Source: Zeus faber (lineage: Eukaryota; Chordata; Actinopteri; Zeiformes; Zeidae). Taken from it: DNA of 64,000 nucleotides. Positions 34,653 through 63,821 of the stretch are shown piece by piece. The stretch covers positions 10,529,442 through 10,593,441 of the forward strand of contig OY482847.1 of NCBI GenBank assembly GCA_960531495.1. The letters are read 5' to 3'. Both the position numbers and the translations under genes were made by a program. The notes under the pieces were generated by a model. That model was not told where the DNA came from. It ran no database searches and worked only from the letters and a program-made list of their open reading frames with translations. Position 1 is the first letter of the stretch, and each line of letters opens with the position of its first letter.

Positions 34653-36305
34653 GGTAAACAACACCAGCAGGCGGCACTCGACTCCTGTCTGAGCATGTGC
34701 CCTTTCAAGTCCCGTGCAGTTCGTTATTGGGTCCTGCCGTCTGCAGTGTGCGCTGTGTACCAACGGGGGGCATACGTCCTGTTTTGTCTGAGTTCTTTGA
34801 ACACGGCGTCAGAATCGTGCTCCTGTAGCGAAGAGAAAGCCAATTATTAAGTATCTGAGAGAACCAGCTATGTTTGGCGGTATGCGTTTCGTGTCACATG
34901 TCGTGTATTAAATCAAACTACAGTACATGGAATTTAATTATTGGCTATACTGTACGGTGGGATGATACCTGTATTAAAGCAATGTGGATGTGAGGCAGAT
35001 TGAACCATCTCATGCAAATATATCAAAAAGGGACTCAATAGCACAATGCCGACTACCAATCGTTGATAAAGGGAGTTATTTGAGGGTGTTGCTGAGACTG
35101 TAAACAAACAAGCTTGCTGTAAACACTCACAGGGGCCATCTAGGTTTGGGTCCAACTGAACGCAATGGAGTGGAAAAAATTTAAATCTTCACTATAAATT
35201 GGTGAACTTTAATCAGAATTGCTTGCTAAATGCTGTAAACCACCCGTTTCAAAAAGATGATATGATTTATTAAGGAATCTCCAAATCGTTAGGCCGATAA
35301 ACATTGACTCACTCACATAAACATTAATTAAAATTCACATTAGCGCTCGGTCAACTGTGTCTTTGTTGCTAAGTTTGGGTCTTGTTTTCATTTATATAAA
35401 AGTTCATTATCTTAAGGCTTTCATTTCCTAGTTTATCCCTAACTCTCGAGAGAGAGAAGGTCACTTTGATTTGTCACTTTGGTCAGTGAAATTACATCCA
35501 CCCTCACACTTCTGCGCGGCACAAATAATGAGAACGCACGGTAAGGTGCAAGGCAGTGAGAAGGTTTCAAGCCGAAGGTTTCAATGACCATTTGATTAAT
35601 TTTAGGATCGGGTAAAATAATCCAGAGCTAGAGACTAAAAAGACGTTATCATGGCTGATAAATGACTAAAACATGTACAATAGTATAGTTAAGTACTTAG
35701 TTATGATTAAGAAATGCATTGATTTGTCAGGTATGTGTTGGATATGCAGTAACAATAGAATCAATATAATATCAGATCCTTCAATATGTAGTGTATTGAA
35801 AATGGATTTAGTAATGGTACTTTGTGAGCGTTGCAATTCACACCTAGAATACTTTGAATAAAAATGGCCCCGATTCTGTCGAAATCGGCGTTTCTCATGG
35901 AGACGCTCACACAACAGCGATGCACGTGGCCTTAAACGCTGTTGGTTAACGTTATGAAACAGGCCACCCTGCTGTTCCTCCAACGATTCGGGGAGGGGGC
36001 GACAGGGGATGTTTCTCTTCGGTACAATAAATATTCTTCTGTATTTCTTGGAAAAAGGTGGGAAGCCCATTGAGGGATGAACTTTTCCACTCTGCCGCGC
36101 AACAAAGACGTCACGGCCGGCCGAGGCCCGCTGCTTCAGATGAGAAATGTGCCATTACAATTTATTCTAGGTGTGCGTGCAGAAAGTCCCTGTGCACGTT
36201 TCAGTATGACAACATCCAAAAACATACAAATCCAGTGGTTTTTGAAAGCTTACTGTGAAGTGTTGAAATGGTCAATGTGAGGGAGACGGAACGACCAAGC
36301 ACTGA

Positions 36306-37247
36306 GGGGCCAATTCAGAAAAGGATTGCACAGCCGCTAAACGAAATATTTTGCGCAAAATTGACCCTTTTCTCAGAAAAAAACAATTCACAAACACCGA
36401 CGCAAATAGCCACAAGCGGTTAGAGTGACGCTGTTTCTGTATGTAGAGACCTGGTGGTACAACACGGTGCCTCCACTCCCTGCACGATCAGAGCTACCTG
36501 TCAAACACTGGGACTTGAAAATAAGGGAAATTGTCACAGGGAGCTGCTGCCACGGTATCGTTGGGTTGTTCATGAACGATCCGATTCCTTTGAACGGCGA
36601 CAAATACTGTTTTTTCAAGTTTTACAGTTTCATGTGGTTGTCAGGTTTAAGTTGCTGTCTCCTCTACTGTTTTGTTCCCAATCACACGTGACGCACCGGG
36701 GAAAAAAACAGCAGTTAAAGTCCAAGTTGACCCCTAACCCTAACCCTCACCCTTGCAATACACTGGGGGAAATCCTGAGGGAATAGCAATAAAGTGGACA
36801 AAATTGGCATTGAACCAGAGATGGCATTGAACCTCATTGGACCATGGACAACTCTGCAGTGGCTCGGGCCGTTGCGCCCGAAAGGTGTTAAATAAATACA
36901 CATTTTATTCAAGTCATAATTTAACTGTGTGGGAAGAGTAAGTTTTATGTTAGATTTACTCATATTATTTAAATGTTTTATAGTCACTGCACATAAACCT
37001 AAAAAGTCATTTGAATCTAAAAGTATAGCGTGTTTGAATCCTCCCATCTCTGCAGATCTGCAATCCAGACACAAAACAGGGACAAATTGCACTCTTAAAC
37101 CTGAGGGGCGTGTTTGCGCTGTCACATTTATTAGCGCAATATTTTTTGTGAATCAGACGTTGGGGACGGCACGGATAGCGGACGCAATTGATGCGGAATT
37201 CATGGTGCTATTAGCGGCCGCAATCCATCCCTTTGTCAATTCGCCCC
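36306..37247. mobile_element. DNA transposon-like element with degenerate terminal inverted repeats
   Basis: The left end GGGGCCAATTCAGAAAAGG leads to ATTGCACAGCCGCTAA. The right end, read on the minus strand, is GGGGCGAATTGACAAAGGG, then ATGGATTGCGGCCGCTAA. The match over about 35 bases is imperfect but clear. Inner words ATTCACAAA and ATATTTTGCGC also recur in inverted order. No transposase frame is seen in the 942 bp, and no target duplication is clear. Confidence 0.6.
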
Positions 37248-37350
37248 AGAGGCCGCGCAGTCGGGTGCTTTGCTTTTTGATGAAGCTTCGTCTCTCAACT
37301 GGAATGTAAACAATGATGGGAGTCGATACACTGAGTGCTCTTGGGCCTGG

Positions 37351-37475
<125 letters not shown>

Positions 37476-38470
37476 CCTGTGTTGGTGTTGCTGTACATTC
37501 TAATCTTTCCAGTATGTCTAATATTTATACGAGAGGATTAGGGAGTTTTTCAAGGGTCACATTCCAGTGTGCTTCAAATGTGGTCTCATTATCTGAGTAC
37601 CAGCCTCAGGCCACATCACTTAATGGCCACATAATTAAATGTAAACAGCATTTTTAGTTTACCACGGGTTAATCTTTATGGTGATGACCGATGGCAGCAA
37701 TGCGCGGCTGACCCCCGCTCCGCCGGCGGACACACCATGAGGCTCCGAACCCGTTTACCTGCTTGTCCAGCAACCAAACGGATGTTCGGGGGCGGCTCAC
37801 TCCGTCTTTGCAAAAATGTGGAAACTGTTTGAACGGCGGGCTCTTTCGCTTGACGTCAGCGGCTTCCGTACGTCCACAATTTTTCCATGAAAGGTGTATT
37901 TTCCCGACGGCGGACGCGGGCTCTCACCTCCTGATCCACGTACTGTAGGTGATCTATGGTGGAGAATTTTCGATTTTTCTTTTTTCCTCGCTCCCCATCA
38001 CTTCCCATTGCTTTTGCAAAGTGTTAAAAAAACAATTCCGATTAAAATATGGAGGAGAAGTATTTTCCAGGAGATACAAAGACCGATATCAGTTTATGAA
38101 TCAAAAATATTATCTGGAGAACTTGCATAACTTGCAGTTACATTAAAGATACACTATAAATATTGCTTTTAAAAGTAAATCTTCCTCTACGGTCAGAGTT
38201 GGTTTTCTTCTTTGTTTTCTTTGGGGGTTTTTTATGCTGTGCTTTGCATTCGCGCACACACGCGCACACACACTTGCAAAGAAAAACATCAGCCCTTGAT
38301 GACCACAGAGATCAGGTTCAGGGTTAAAATAGATTGTATATTGCTCTACAGAGACCGCATTGTACTGAAAACATGGTTACATGGTTAACTGGCAAATTAG
38401 AGCATCTAAACCACTCAGTGAGATGCATGTCAAAATGTACTTCTCTGCACGGAAGGACAGATACAGTATA

Positions 38471-38512
<42 letters not shown>

Positions 38513-38661
38513 TTTATGAAGTCACCCATTTACGTATGCAGTTCTAATGCCTGGCGGGTGGTTTGAATGGGACTCCGAAGCCCTGCTTGGGATATTGAGC
38601 AAGCAGATCACCAAAAGATGGAGGAAAGTCATAAATAATACAATAATAAAGTCAAATACAA

Positions 38662-38695
38662 TAATAAAGGACCTAATGACCACGGTCCTTTATTA
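38662..38695. repeat. 12-bp inverted repeat
   Basis: TAATAAAGGACC (38662-38673) and its exact reverse complement (38684-38695) flank a 10-base loop in AT-rich intergenic DNA. Confidence 0.8.
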
Positions 38696-40054
38696 AGCAT
38701 ACGGTTTATTCAGAATTACTCATCATTGTTTAGGTATGCAAATGCATGTGTGTGGGTGTGTGTGTGTGCGTTTCAGTGTTAAGTTGACTTCATACACCTA
38801 AGAGCCCAGCAGATGGAAACATGAAGGTTTCTTCTGTTCTCATCTGTGTTGTGTACAGCCAGGCTTATCATTAAACCTTCAGCATCAACAGGAAATATCC
38901 CATAATTCCACTTGGTTTTGTTTTTCTTCTTGCATCCTAAGTAAATACAAGGAGTCAGTTCTGCGTCAGATCTATTTCAGTTCCTAGCATCTGAAGTTGC
39001 GAATGTTTTTTTCCCGAGTTAAATGTTGCATTTGTATTTTGTAATTACCGTTTGGATGAATAGGTCTTAGTTGGCGACACGGCACAACCGTCGAGCCTCC
39101 ATCTGTGTATCTATGCCTTCAGTGTATGTTTGTGTATTTATGAATCTGCGACACCAAGAAGGATTTGTCAGATGACACGAGCGGCGTGTAGAAACGGTGT
39201 TCATGTTTTTGTCGGAACCTGCCGACGGTTAACGGAAACCAGTAAGGCATCAAGGATGGAATGTTTCTTGTGCCGCGCGCTGAAATTTGACGACGTGGCG
39301 TTAAACAAGTTATTTCGTATCTCTTTAATACATTTATTTTCGAGGAATGTGGAATCAAGGATTTATTTTATTTTTTTTACCTCGACCAAAATACTGTTTT
39401 CCGCTTTCTTCTTTTTATTTAGTATGGGACCGGGTTTGGGGTAAGTACGGGATACAGTGAATCAATGTGTTTCATATGTGTTTTGTCTACACTTTCCTGG
39501 GGAGTTGTACACAATCTATCCGATCTGTTAGAACGAGGCGCATTTCATAACACATTGTTGGAACCATCTGCAGCTTTTCACGGGAAAACACATCTGCAGC
39601 TATTTCTAAAGCGTCCCCTTTGATGTGCCGCGCTATATGCAGAGTCGCATGAGATCGCGGCGAAGCTCCAGCAGACGGCCCGGGGTGCGGACACGTCTAG
39701 CTCCTCAGGCTCGGCTCCATGATCATCACCTGGATTTGCCCCCCCGGGGATCGAATGCAGTGTTTGTTACCTTACGATCCGATCTTACGGTTTCACAATG
39801 AATTTCAGCACCCGTTGTTTTTTGTTGTTGTTGTTTTTTTTGGTCGGCCGCTTACCTTGCTTTGCGTTATTCAAAAAAGATTAAAAATAAAGAAAAAGTT
39901 GCTGCTCGTGAGAACAGGGGAAAAAAAAACAAAAAAAACGGGGAGTAAGAGCTCCCATGGAGAGTGGGGATGGAGTGTTTGTTTTTTCTAATCCGGGGAG
40001 AAGATATTCATCATTACTTTTGATGGTGTCCCCTCTTATTTTTTTATTTTTTTG

Positions 40055-40056
<2 letters not shown>

Positions 40057-40123
<67 letters not shown>
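40057..40123. repeat. (TC)n microsatellite
   Basis: About 33 uninterrupted TC dinucleotides; intergenic. Confidence 0.97.
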
Positions 40124-40124
<1 letters not shown>

Positions 40125-41449
40125 ATCCTGTTTGGGCTGGTTGTTAGTCTGCAGTCTGTTGTCACTGCTGGGACGTGGACTTCATGTTATCATGTTCATC
40201 TGCGGTAGTTTCCTGGGAGGCCAGTGTGTATTTGTCTGGAAACTCGTTGGGGCTATCCTAACCATCACACGGCAAAATCTCTGATGTAACATCAAAAGGA
40301 AGGAAGTGTGTAGCAGGAAGGAAGAGCGCAACTGGAATTATTGTGTGCTGTCAATCAGAAGATTTGCACAAATAGATTAAAACAACAGGCGCTGTTGGCC
40401 GGAGAGGAACGGCGAAAAACCGGCCGGTAGGAAGAGTTCATCTCCCTGTCAGCGTTTGGCGAGGTTGAAAAGGAAGAAATGAGTCAAAGACATGGATTTG
40501 TACTTCACTTTTCTTGTACATCGTATGCCTACGTGTCCCCCGTTATAAGTTATCACAACCTGTTATCATATATCCCAGAGTTGTAAGCCAAGGTGCCTGA
40601 GGGAAAAGGCCTGGTATGCGCATGAGGTGTCCAAGTACAGACATGATGGCCGGCTCAGCTCTGCTTATTTTCTTATCGGGCAAATTCATGTCCTCTGCCC
40701 GGGCATCTGGTGCGGCCAAGGCCCACTGAAGTTGCCTGGACAGGGGATTGTTTTTTCAGGGGGAGGGGAGGGATTTGTAACAGCGGACTTGTGATATTTT
40801 CTTAAGTATGCTATTTTTGGAGTAATTCAATCGCCCAAAGTAATATCCTGTATTTAAACTCTGAGCTTCCAAAGCTGCTGGTTTGCACTGTTGCTGAACA
40901 ACTGGGTTCAAAAAAACTTCCCCTTGAATTTCTCCTTGTCGACATAATAACACCAAAGACATATTTGCGTATTTCACTAAATGTCAATACAAAGGATAAG
41001 ATGGATGGCGGATGGATGCCAAATTCGTCATGGAAATGCTTGTTTTGACTCATTCTGAAATCATTACTCTTTTTTTTTTTTTTTTTTTGTAAAAATATAA
41101 AGCCAGGATCTTATGCTTAGTTCCACCTTATTCGTACGACTCTATCCAGAGGTCACATTCAATGTAGACATGTTTATCTGAAAGCTCCTATCAACCCCCA
41201 AATAGATACACTTGTGTATGGAACATCCAGAACGGTTGGTCCTGCAAGCCTTGAGGTAAATAACAATATATATTTGTAGTTAAAATACTCTGGATGAAAC
41301 CGTGCTCTGCTTTAAGATATCAGTAAATTCCGGTATTGAACCTTTCAATTCTCACACTTTCTGCCATTCAACCTGTCAAATGGCCTCTTGAGTAAGGTCA
41401 CAGGCTGAGATTAGTGGTTGGAGATATGGTTTTAAACAGCCCGTGAACC

Positions 41450-42215
41450 TGTCACACGGCCTGGACCACTCCCCCCCCCTTGGCCCGCGTGCTATTTGCG
41501 AGTATGGTTTTTGGTCCGTCCATCTTTTCACTCCATCACTGTCCTCTGCTCGGGTCCTGGTTCTACAACCTGATCATCGACAGCGATCCGGCTCACCCCG
41601 CTCGCCTCCACCGCCCCGCCCCCTGATCATCGACGACCATCCCGCCTACGCCGTCCGCCGCCTCCTGGATGTCCGCCGGAGAGCCTGCCCTCATCTCCGC
41701 CGTCAGCTACCGGACAAGCTTGGAGGATCCTGTCACACCTGGCCAGCCTGCTCCCCCGTGACCTGTGTGCTCTGTGTGAGTGTGGTTTTCTTTTATTTTC
41801 AGTTTTTTAGGTTTTTTTTGGTCCGTCCCTCTTTTCCCTCCGTCTCTATCCTCCGCTCAGGTCCTGGTTCCACAACCTGAAGATGGTCAGCGATCAGGCT
41901 CACTCCACTCTGAGCACAGCGGCGGCCAGAATTAGTGACCCTGCATAAAAGCGCCGCTGTTCCCTTCCTCTGGTGCCAGGTTGTCTCCGACTATTGACCA
42001 CTGTTCTAGCCTCCCTGTCCTGATCCCGTGTTTCCTGATCCCGTGTTTGTAACAGGGGATCATGTTACCTGTCCCAGCTCTTCCAGTCCCGCTCATGTCT
42101 GTCAGCCACATGCTTCCTCTGCCAGCCTGTCTGCCTGTTCTTCACGGATTCATCTGGACCTGTACCATTCCCCGGTTTGTAGTAAAAAACTCATGCATTT
42201 GGGTTCTGTTAGTAT
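41450..42215 (+). mobile_element. Gypsy-type LTR retrotransposon fossil
   Basis: A short frame around 41620-41690 gives PAYAVRRLLDVRRRA, the C-terminal chromodomain region seen in fish Gypsy Pol. It is followed at 41731 by TGTCACACC, the probable start of an LTR of about 485 bp with a TATAA-like GCATAAAAG near 41943 and a 3' end near TAGTAAAAAACTCATGCATT. A second LTR-like start, TGTCACACGG, lies at 41450 and shares about 100 bases of similarity with the first part of the downstream LTR. Most internal parts are absent; it is a broken, old copy. Confidence 0.7.
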
Positions 42216-42247
42216 ACCTCATTCCTCATTACTGCTTTTCCTGCTCA

Positions 42248-42332
42248 GGGTACTGGGGGCGCTGGAGCCTATCTCCGCCGGCAGTGGCTGCAAGGCGTGG
42301 AGAAACACTGGATGGAGCATCAGGTCATTGTG
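42248..42332. mobile_element. SINE-like tail fragment
   Basis: GGGGCGCTGGAGCCTATCTC and the following CGCCGGCAGTGGCTGCAAGG resemble the core of the common fish repeat with GGGCTGGAGCCTATCCCAGC. It may belong to the same family as 17736-17930. Only a fragment is present. Confidence 0.5.
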
Positions 42333-43214
42333 CGTGTAAAAGTCACTAAAGTTTTTAGTCGGGGGTTGTTTTCTTTGGTTTGTTTTTTGTTTTTCTTACA
42401 AATTTCTCCCTTTGTGTGCAAATTTCACAACTCCGATCTTGGTTGGTCTTTCAGTGGGAGGGGAAGGGAACGAGCCGACTGAGTGCCTTTGTGTTGAATT
42501 TTGGCTCTGACGAAGTGATGGCAGTGTCAGAGATTTTCTACTACAATCCCAGGGCTGGATTAAATAGATTGCATTGGGTAGGCATTTTATTTGGGGCCCC
42601 TCACTCTCCCCCCAAACTCACCCAAACAGATACACATACATTCGATAATTGTTTTAGCAAACTGCCACATAATTTTTTTACATTAATATTTTATTTTTTC
42701 ACATATTATATGTGGGGTATTTTCTTGATATTATTAGACTGTTTCACACACATTCAATCCACAATTCAATCCACTGTGTATTAATGAATGGAAAATTATT
42801 TACATTAATTGATTAGTTTAAAAATATATATATTTCCAACCCATATTTTACAGAACATTCAAAAAAATGTATTGATAGATATCTTAAGAGTCCGTTTTTA
42901 TATAATTTGCTATAATTATGTTAGTTTGACGATGACCTGGATCCAGGTCTGCACGCTCCTAGAGTGCGGCTGCGATGTGATGTATCTTGGTTTACAAAGA
43001 ACAAAGGCAAGATAATAATCCAATGTGACAAGTTACAGGAAGGAAAGCTTGTGGAGTTGCACAAGAAGGATGTCTTAATGAAGTGCCATGTGAACAACAC
43101 AGAGCTAAATTTGCAACATAGCTTTTTATCGATGCTCTTTCCCAAGGTATCAACATGCGCGGATTGGCTGGCTATTGGCTGAATTAAGACAGAAATATAT
43201 ATAAATATATATAT

Positions 43215-43348
<134 letters not shown>

Positions 43349-43436
43349 GTGGGAAGGTATTAAGGTACTTGTGAAAAAATGCTGTAATGTGAGGATGCTT
43401 TTCAAAATAAATGCCATGAATAGTTTTTATTAATCA

Positions 43437-43715
43437 ATTACCGACATACAAGGTGCAGCAAACAATAAAAACCTCAATCAAATCAATATTTCGTGTGACC
43501 ACCAAAAATATCAGCACCAATTCCCTAGGTGCACTTGCGCAAGCTCCTCGCCAAGTAGGTTGTTCCAAGCATCTCCATGTGATCCCAGACTGACTGGATG
43601 ATGTTGAGACCAGGGCTCTGTGAGGGCCAAACCATCTGTTGTAGGACTCTTCTCTTCACTGAAGATAGTTCTTCATGACTGGCTGTATCTTTGCGATCAT
43701 TGTTATGCTACAGAC
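43437..43715 (-). mobile_element. Tc1/mariner-like transposase fragment
   Basis: On the minus strand the translation contains VWPSQSPGLNIIQSVWDHME, the Tc1 motif W(P)QSPDLN.IE..WD in which the catalytic Asp would be the D of PDLN; here that residue is Gly. Downstream words encode WNNLLGEELAQVHLG, typical of the protein's end. The copy is 5' truncated and cannot be active. It sits right after a long (CA)n. Confidence 0.75.
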
Positions 43716-43750
43716 ATAAAGACGCACGCATGCACTTTTGCACAGTACTC

Positions 43751-43828
43751 TGTGTGTGCGTGTGTGTGTGTGTGTCTGTGTGTGTGTGTGTGTGTGTGTC
43801 TGTGTGTGTGTGTGTGTGTGTGCGCGCG
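43751..43828. repeat. (TG)n with TGTC interruptions
   Basis: Interrupted TG repeat ending in (GC)n, intergenic, just beyond the Tc1 fragment. Confidence 0.95.
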
Positions 43829-44049
43829 CAGGGGCTTTTGTTTTTTTTTTGCCAAAGGCCGCTGATCCCTCACACAATGTGCTTTTAATTCACCCAGAGG
43901 TGTCAATAATAATCATACCGCATGCAAACACACATCTTGAAACTTAAGCTGTGGCATACGTTCAAATACGTGAGCTGATCTGCGCAACCAGATGTTGGAC
44001 CATGGGAGACTGAGCACCCTTGCACTGGAGGTGTTTTTGTATGAGGTAT

Positions 44050-47000
44050 TAGCTGTTGGGTTTTTTACATTGAATGTCATGGTGGGAAAAGGTAAGAGGG
44101 CGTACTGAGGAAAAAAATGAAAAACAAACAAAACATTTAAATGAATTCACACTAAGTTATGAGACTATTATTCATTTCATACTTTTACAATACTGCAATA
44201 CACATTATCTGTCGACAAGTGCTGCCTGTTTAACGTTACAATTCTTCCGAATAAATGACCAAAAAAAGACGAAGTATGTTTCACCAGTTATTTTTACATC
44301 ATATGAGATCATTTTGAGATTGCCCTGTACCAAAATAATGCGTTTCTTGTATTTCACTGCTCAGTGGACTCGGGCAACACTCTTTCTTCTGACCATTGCC
44401 ACTTGTAAAGCCACTTCAGGGGGGAGAGGTATGACTCCGGCCAGCCGTTCCACCACCAGAGCAGCTGGGCTTCATGAGCCCCTTTGTCCAGATCTTGAAT
44501 GCCAAACAAAAGTGGAAGGGCCCCAGGGTCTTGTCAAGTTAATGATGGCAGCCACGGGTGATTGTATTGACTTGAGCCCCTCAGGCGCAGTATTAGAAAA
44601 TTCTAATCAATGTCAGTGGCAGAGAGACAGAGGATGCTTGGCTTTCATGACCAATTAGATTAAGCCATGTTGCTAAGTACCATTCCTTCATTTATTTAGA
44701 TAGAGATGCCAGGGTCGAGGGGAACAAAACAAAAAAAATAAAGTTGGTTCCCACAAAGGCTTATGATTACTTCACGAGGAAAGCTTGATGGATGGTAGGA
44801 GAAATAGCTTGAAATAAAATGAATTCAGTAACGTCATGTATACAATATAAATGAGGAGATGAAAAGAGAAGTGTTTTATTATAAATTATAAACAAGCTGC
44901 AGACTATTTGGGCAATCCGACTCCCCACCCTAGTGATGCAGGTCTGGGCTGCAGCTTGGCCCGAGCGTGGACACCAAGTTGTTTCACGACATAGTTTGAT
45001 TCGCCCGCATGGAGTCCACAGAGCAGGTGACGTCCCAACTCGAGAAGACGTTAATGGTCGAAGTTTTTGTTCCACTCAGGTGGATGAAATATCGCCGAAC
45101 GGCAGGACGGGCTTGTTTTCCGTACTCAAATGCTGCCATCTTGTGGCTGTGACCCTTAGTCACAAGGAGGCGCAGGGTGTGGCATTTATAGAGGCTCATC
45201 TCAGAATAATCCTAAGAATCAACGATGAAATCCCCGAAATGCATGGACCACAAAGATAGAGAGAGAAGTAGAGGACGGAGAAGATAGAGAATATTGCAAT
45301 TTTTTTTCTCCTTTATTTTAAGTTTACTAATTTTAACATAGATAATCCCACTCTTTTAGTTACTACGCTATGTGATTTGGGTTTTACAAAGTCAATATTT
45401 TTAGCTCAGACTACAAAACTTGGTTTCTTGAAATGTTCTGTTTTTTTTCTGATTAAAATACATTATATATATATATACTGTATAAATATTTTGGGAGAAT
45501 TGTGTTTCACGACGCAGACATTCTCACTCACTGGTGAGTGGAATAATAAAAGGATGGAAGAAAAGAAAATTCTTTAAACTGAACGACCAATCTGGAAGTG
45601 AGCGCATTGGTAGTGGAAGAATACGCCCGGTTTTCAGGGGGCGTGGCATAATTTCAATATTCTACATAAAATTTTAAGTTACCTCATAGAAGTTTTAGAA
45701 ATGTGTGTGATACAGTAAGTTGGCAAATGTTAGAATGTCAAGGCAGGAGGGTAACTTACTTTTTAAGGCAAAGTGCCATATTATTGTGGTGGTTATTGTG
45801 GTTATTATGGTTATTATGGCGTCCGCTCGCGCGAGGCTCACAGGAGGAACCATCCCCATCAGTTCCAAAACGAAAACGACCGAAAGGCACGTCGGCGCTC
45901 CTCCCGTCTCCGCTACGATACGTCCGTAAACAAGCTGACCCTCGAGGGCCTCTGCTTTCAGGGAGCCGCCCGTGTTAGGCGCTTGTCTTTTCCCATGACT
46001 GAGTCACTGTGAGTGGGGTAAGTGAGTGCGTCAGGCCCTTCCCACCTGGCGTTCACTGACCCCGCATGCCAAACACAGCGCAGCGTGGCGCAGAAGCCGT
46101 CCACGGTGGACGGAAGCACCGCTGCGGCTCTCTCCCAGGCGTGCGTGATGTGAAGGCAAACTGGTGATGAAAATAAAAGGTCCCACAGTATAATGAGGAA
46201 CTCTGACTGGGGTCGGGGAAAAAGTTGTCAATTACCTGCTTTTTCTGAAAGCAGAAGTTGTGTTTGTTTTTTTTGTGAGGCTTTTCAACACATTAGAAAT
46301 GCCAAGATGGCAATAAATAACACACACTTATTGCAAACTATACACAGTCAATATTCCTCTGATAAAATCTTAAGACTCAGACACTCAACAGGAAACTGGG
46401 GTTAAGTAAGCCTTTAAGTGCCTAGTCAATATTAACCAGATTTAGTTTAAATAGTCTAATATAATGTCAATAAATGTCAATTTATCTGCCATTCTGAATG
46501 ACTTATGCATATATTGTACATAGTTTTCCCAGAAGCTGGCTAATTTCGTCTTCAATTTAGATTACATAGTTGACCTATGTGTTCCTGAAGTCAAAATTCA
46601 AAATCTGTCACAGACCTTTGGACTGCAACCTGAACACGCATGACATTTTGACTGAAATGAATGACTCAACTGCTCAATGGTAATGATTTGTCTGCCCTGA
46701 AAACTTGATAGCGCTTTTGCTGGAAGGCCTGAAACAACATCAGCCGAAACATACTTCCACATCCATTTCATGTCATTTGGGTCATTTTGTCGGATACGTC
46801 TGTCTTTAATTTTGGGGAGGATAGCTCTGCGTGGCTCTAAACAGGAATGAGTGAGTAAAGAGAAGGGATGGATGAATGGACGGGCAGTCTTTCTTTACTT
46901 TGGAAAATACTAAAAATACGACGTCTCAAATTACAGCCTTGGTGGAGTCTTTGACCTGGTGCTTTCAGGGATGTTTGGTTAGTGTTCCTTTTGGAGGGAG

Positions 47001-47500
47001 GCATTTAAGCCCAGTATTTACCTTCATCTTCTGCCGCTTCTGAGTAAAGACACAATTTCATTTACAAAAACCGAAGGTCACCTTTTCTTTTTAAAACTAC
47101 CGACGTGGTCAGATGAAACCAAATCAAGCTGTAAGTGAGGACGCGGAAGGATGATTTCTGCTCCAATCCAGTGATGACCCTGAACGTTCACACTTGACCT
47201 GGAAAGTAAAATTCCAAACTTCACTTCATAAAATAATAAAGATTATGTATCAAGATAAAAATGAAAAATAAACTGGAGTCCATGTCCGCACAGAGCAGTC
47301 GTCTTCCAGCACACGGATGGTATTTTAAATGTTACTTGTATTTTTTCCAAAAACACGACATCTCTCTCTTTATGTACCCCCCACCACCACCACCCTTAAA
47401 GTCTGATTATTTTCCAAACTGCCACGTTGCAGCCTGTGTGGTTTTTGGAATGGCCTACATGCACACACAGAGGACTGCCTGTCTGAACCTCCAACGGACA
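44050..47500. other. Intergenic, no gene recognised
   Basis: No coding exon, RNA gene or clear transposon is seen. The DNA is AT-rich with a modest GC-rich patch at about 45820-46140. Confidence 0.5.
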
Positions 47501-47513
47501 GTGCCTAGTAGTA

Positions 47514-47829
<316 letters not shown>

Positions 47830-48026
47830 TATCCTCCCAGCAGCTCAGGAGGGGTTGGCCCATGGGCGGGGAGTGTATGATAATGTCTCTCAGAGGAAGT
47901 GAGCGCAGAGTAGTGGAATGTAGTTGCCATTAGACAGAGTTGAGCTGAGGGTGGCTAACTGCTATGTAGCCCGTTATGCTGATTCCCACACAGAGGCTCC
48001 CGGGGAGGCTGCACTAGCTGACTGAG

Positions 48027-48033
48027 CACAAAC

Positions 48034-48071
<38 letters not shown>

Positions 48072-48079
48072 GAAGAAGC
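48027..48079 (+). promoter_or_regulatory. slc12a4: (CAA)n leader before the slc12a4 start codon
   Basis: ACAAACAAACAACAACAACA begins a run of about 13 CAA triplets ending at about 48070, followed by GAAGAAGC and the ATG at 48080. CAA repeats do not pair with themselves, so this part of the leader should be unstructured. Position -3 of the start codon is A. The transcription start was not located. Confidence 0.7.

Positions 48080-63821
<15,742 letters not shown>

Noticed and set aside
35666-36070. Minus-strand frame of 134 codons
   Set aside because: No recognisable domain, no splice context and no match I know; length is within chance in 64 kb.
36730-36752. Interstitial telomere-like CCCTAA repeats
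   Set aside because: Only about two and a half units, within a transposon-like element; too short to mean a telomere relic.
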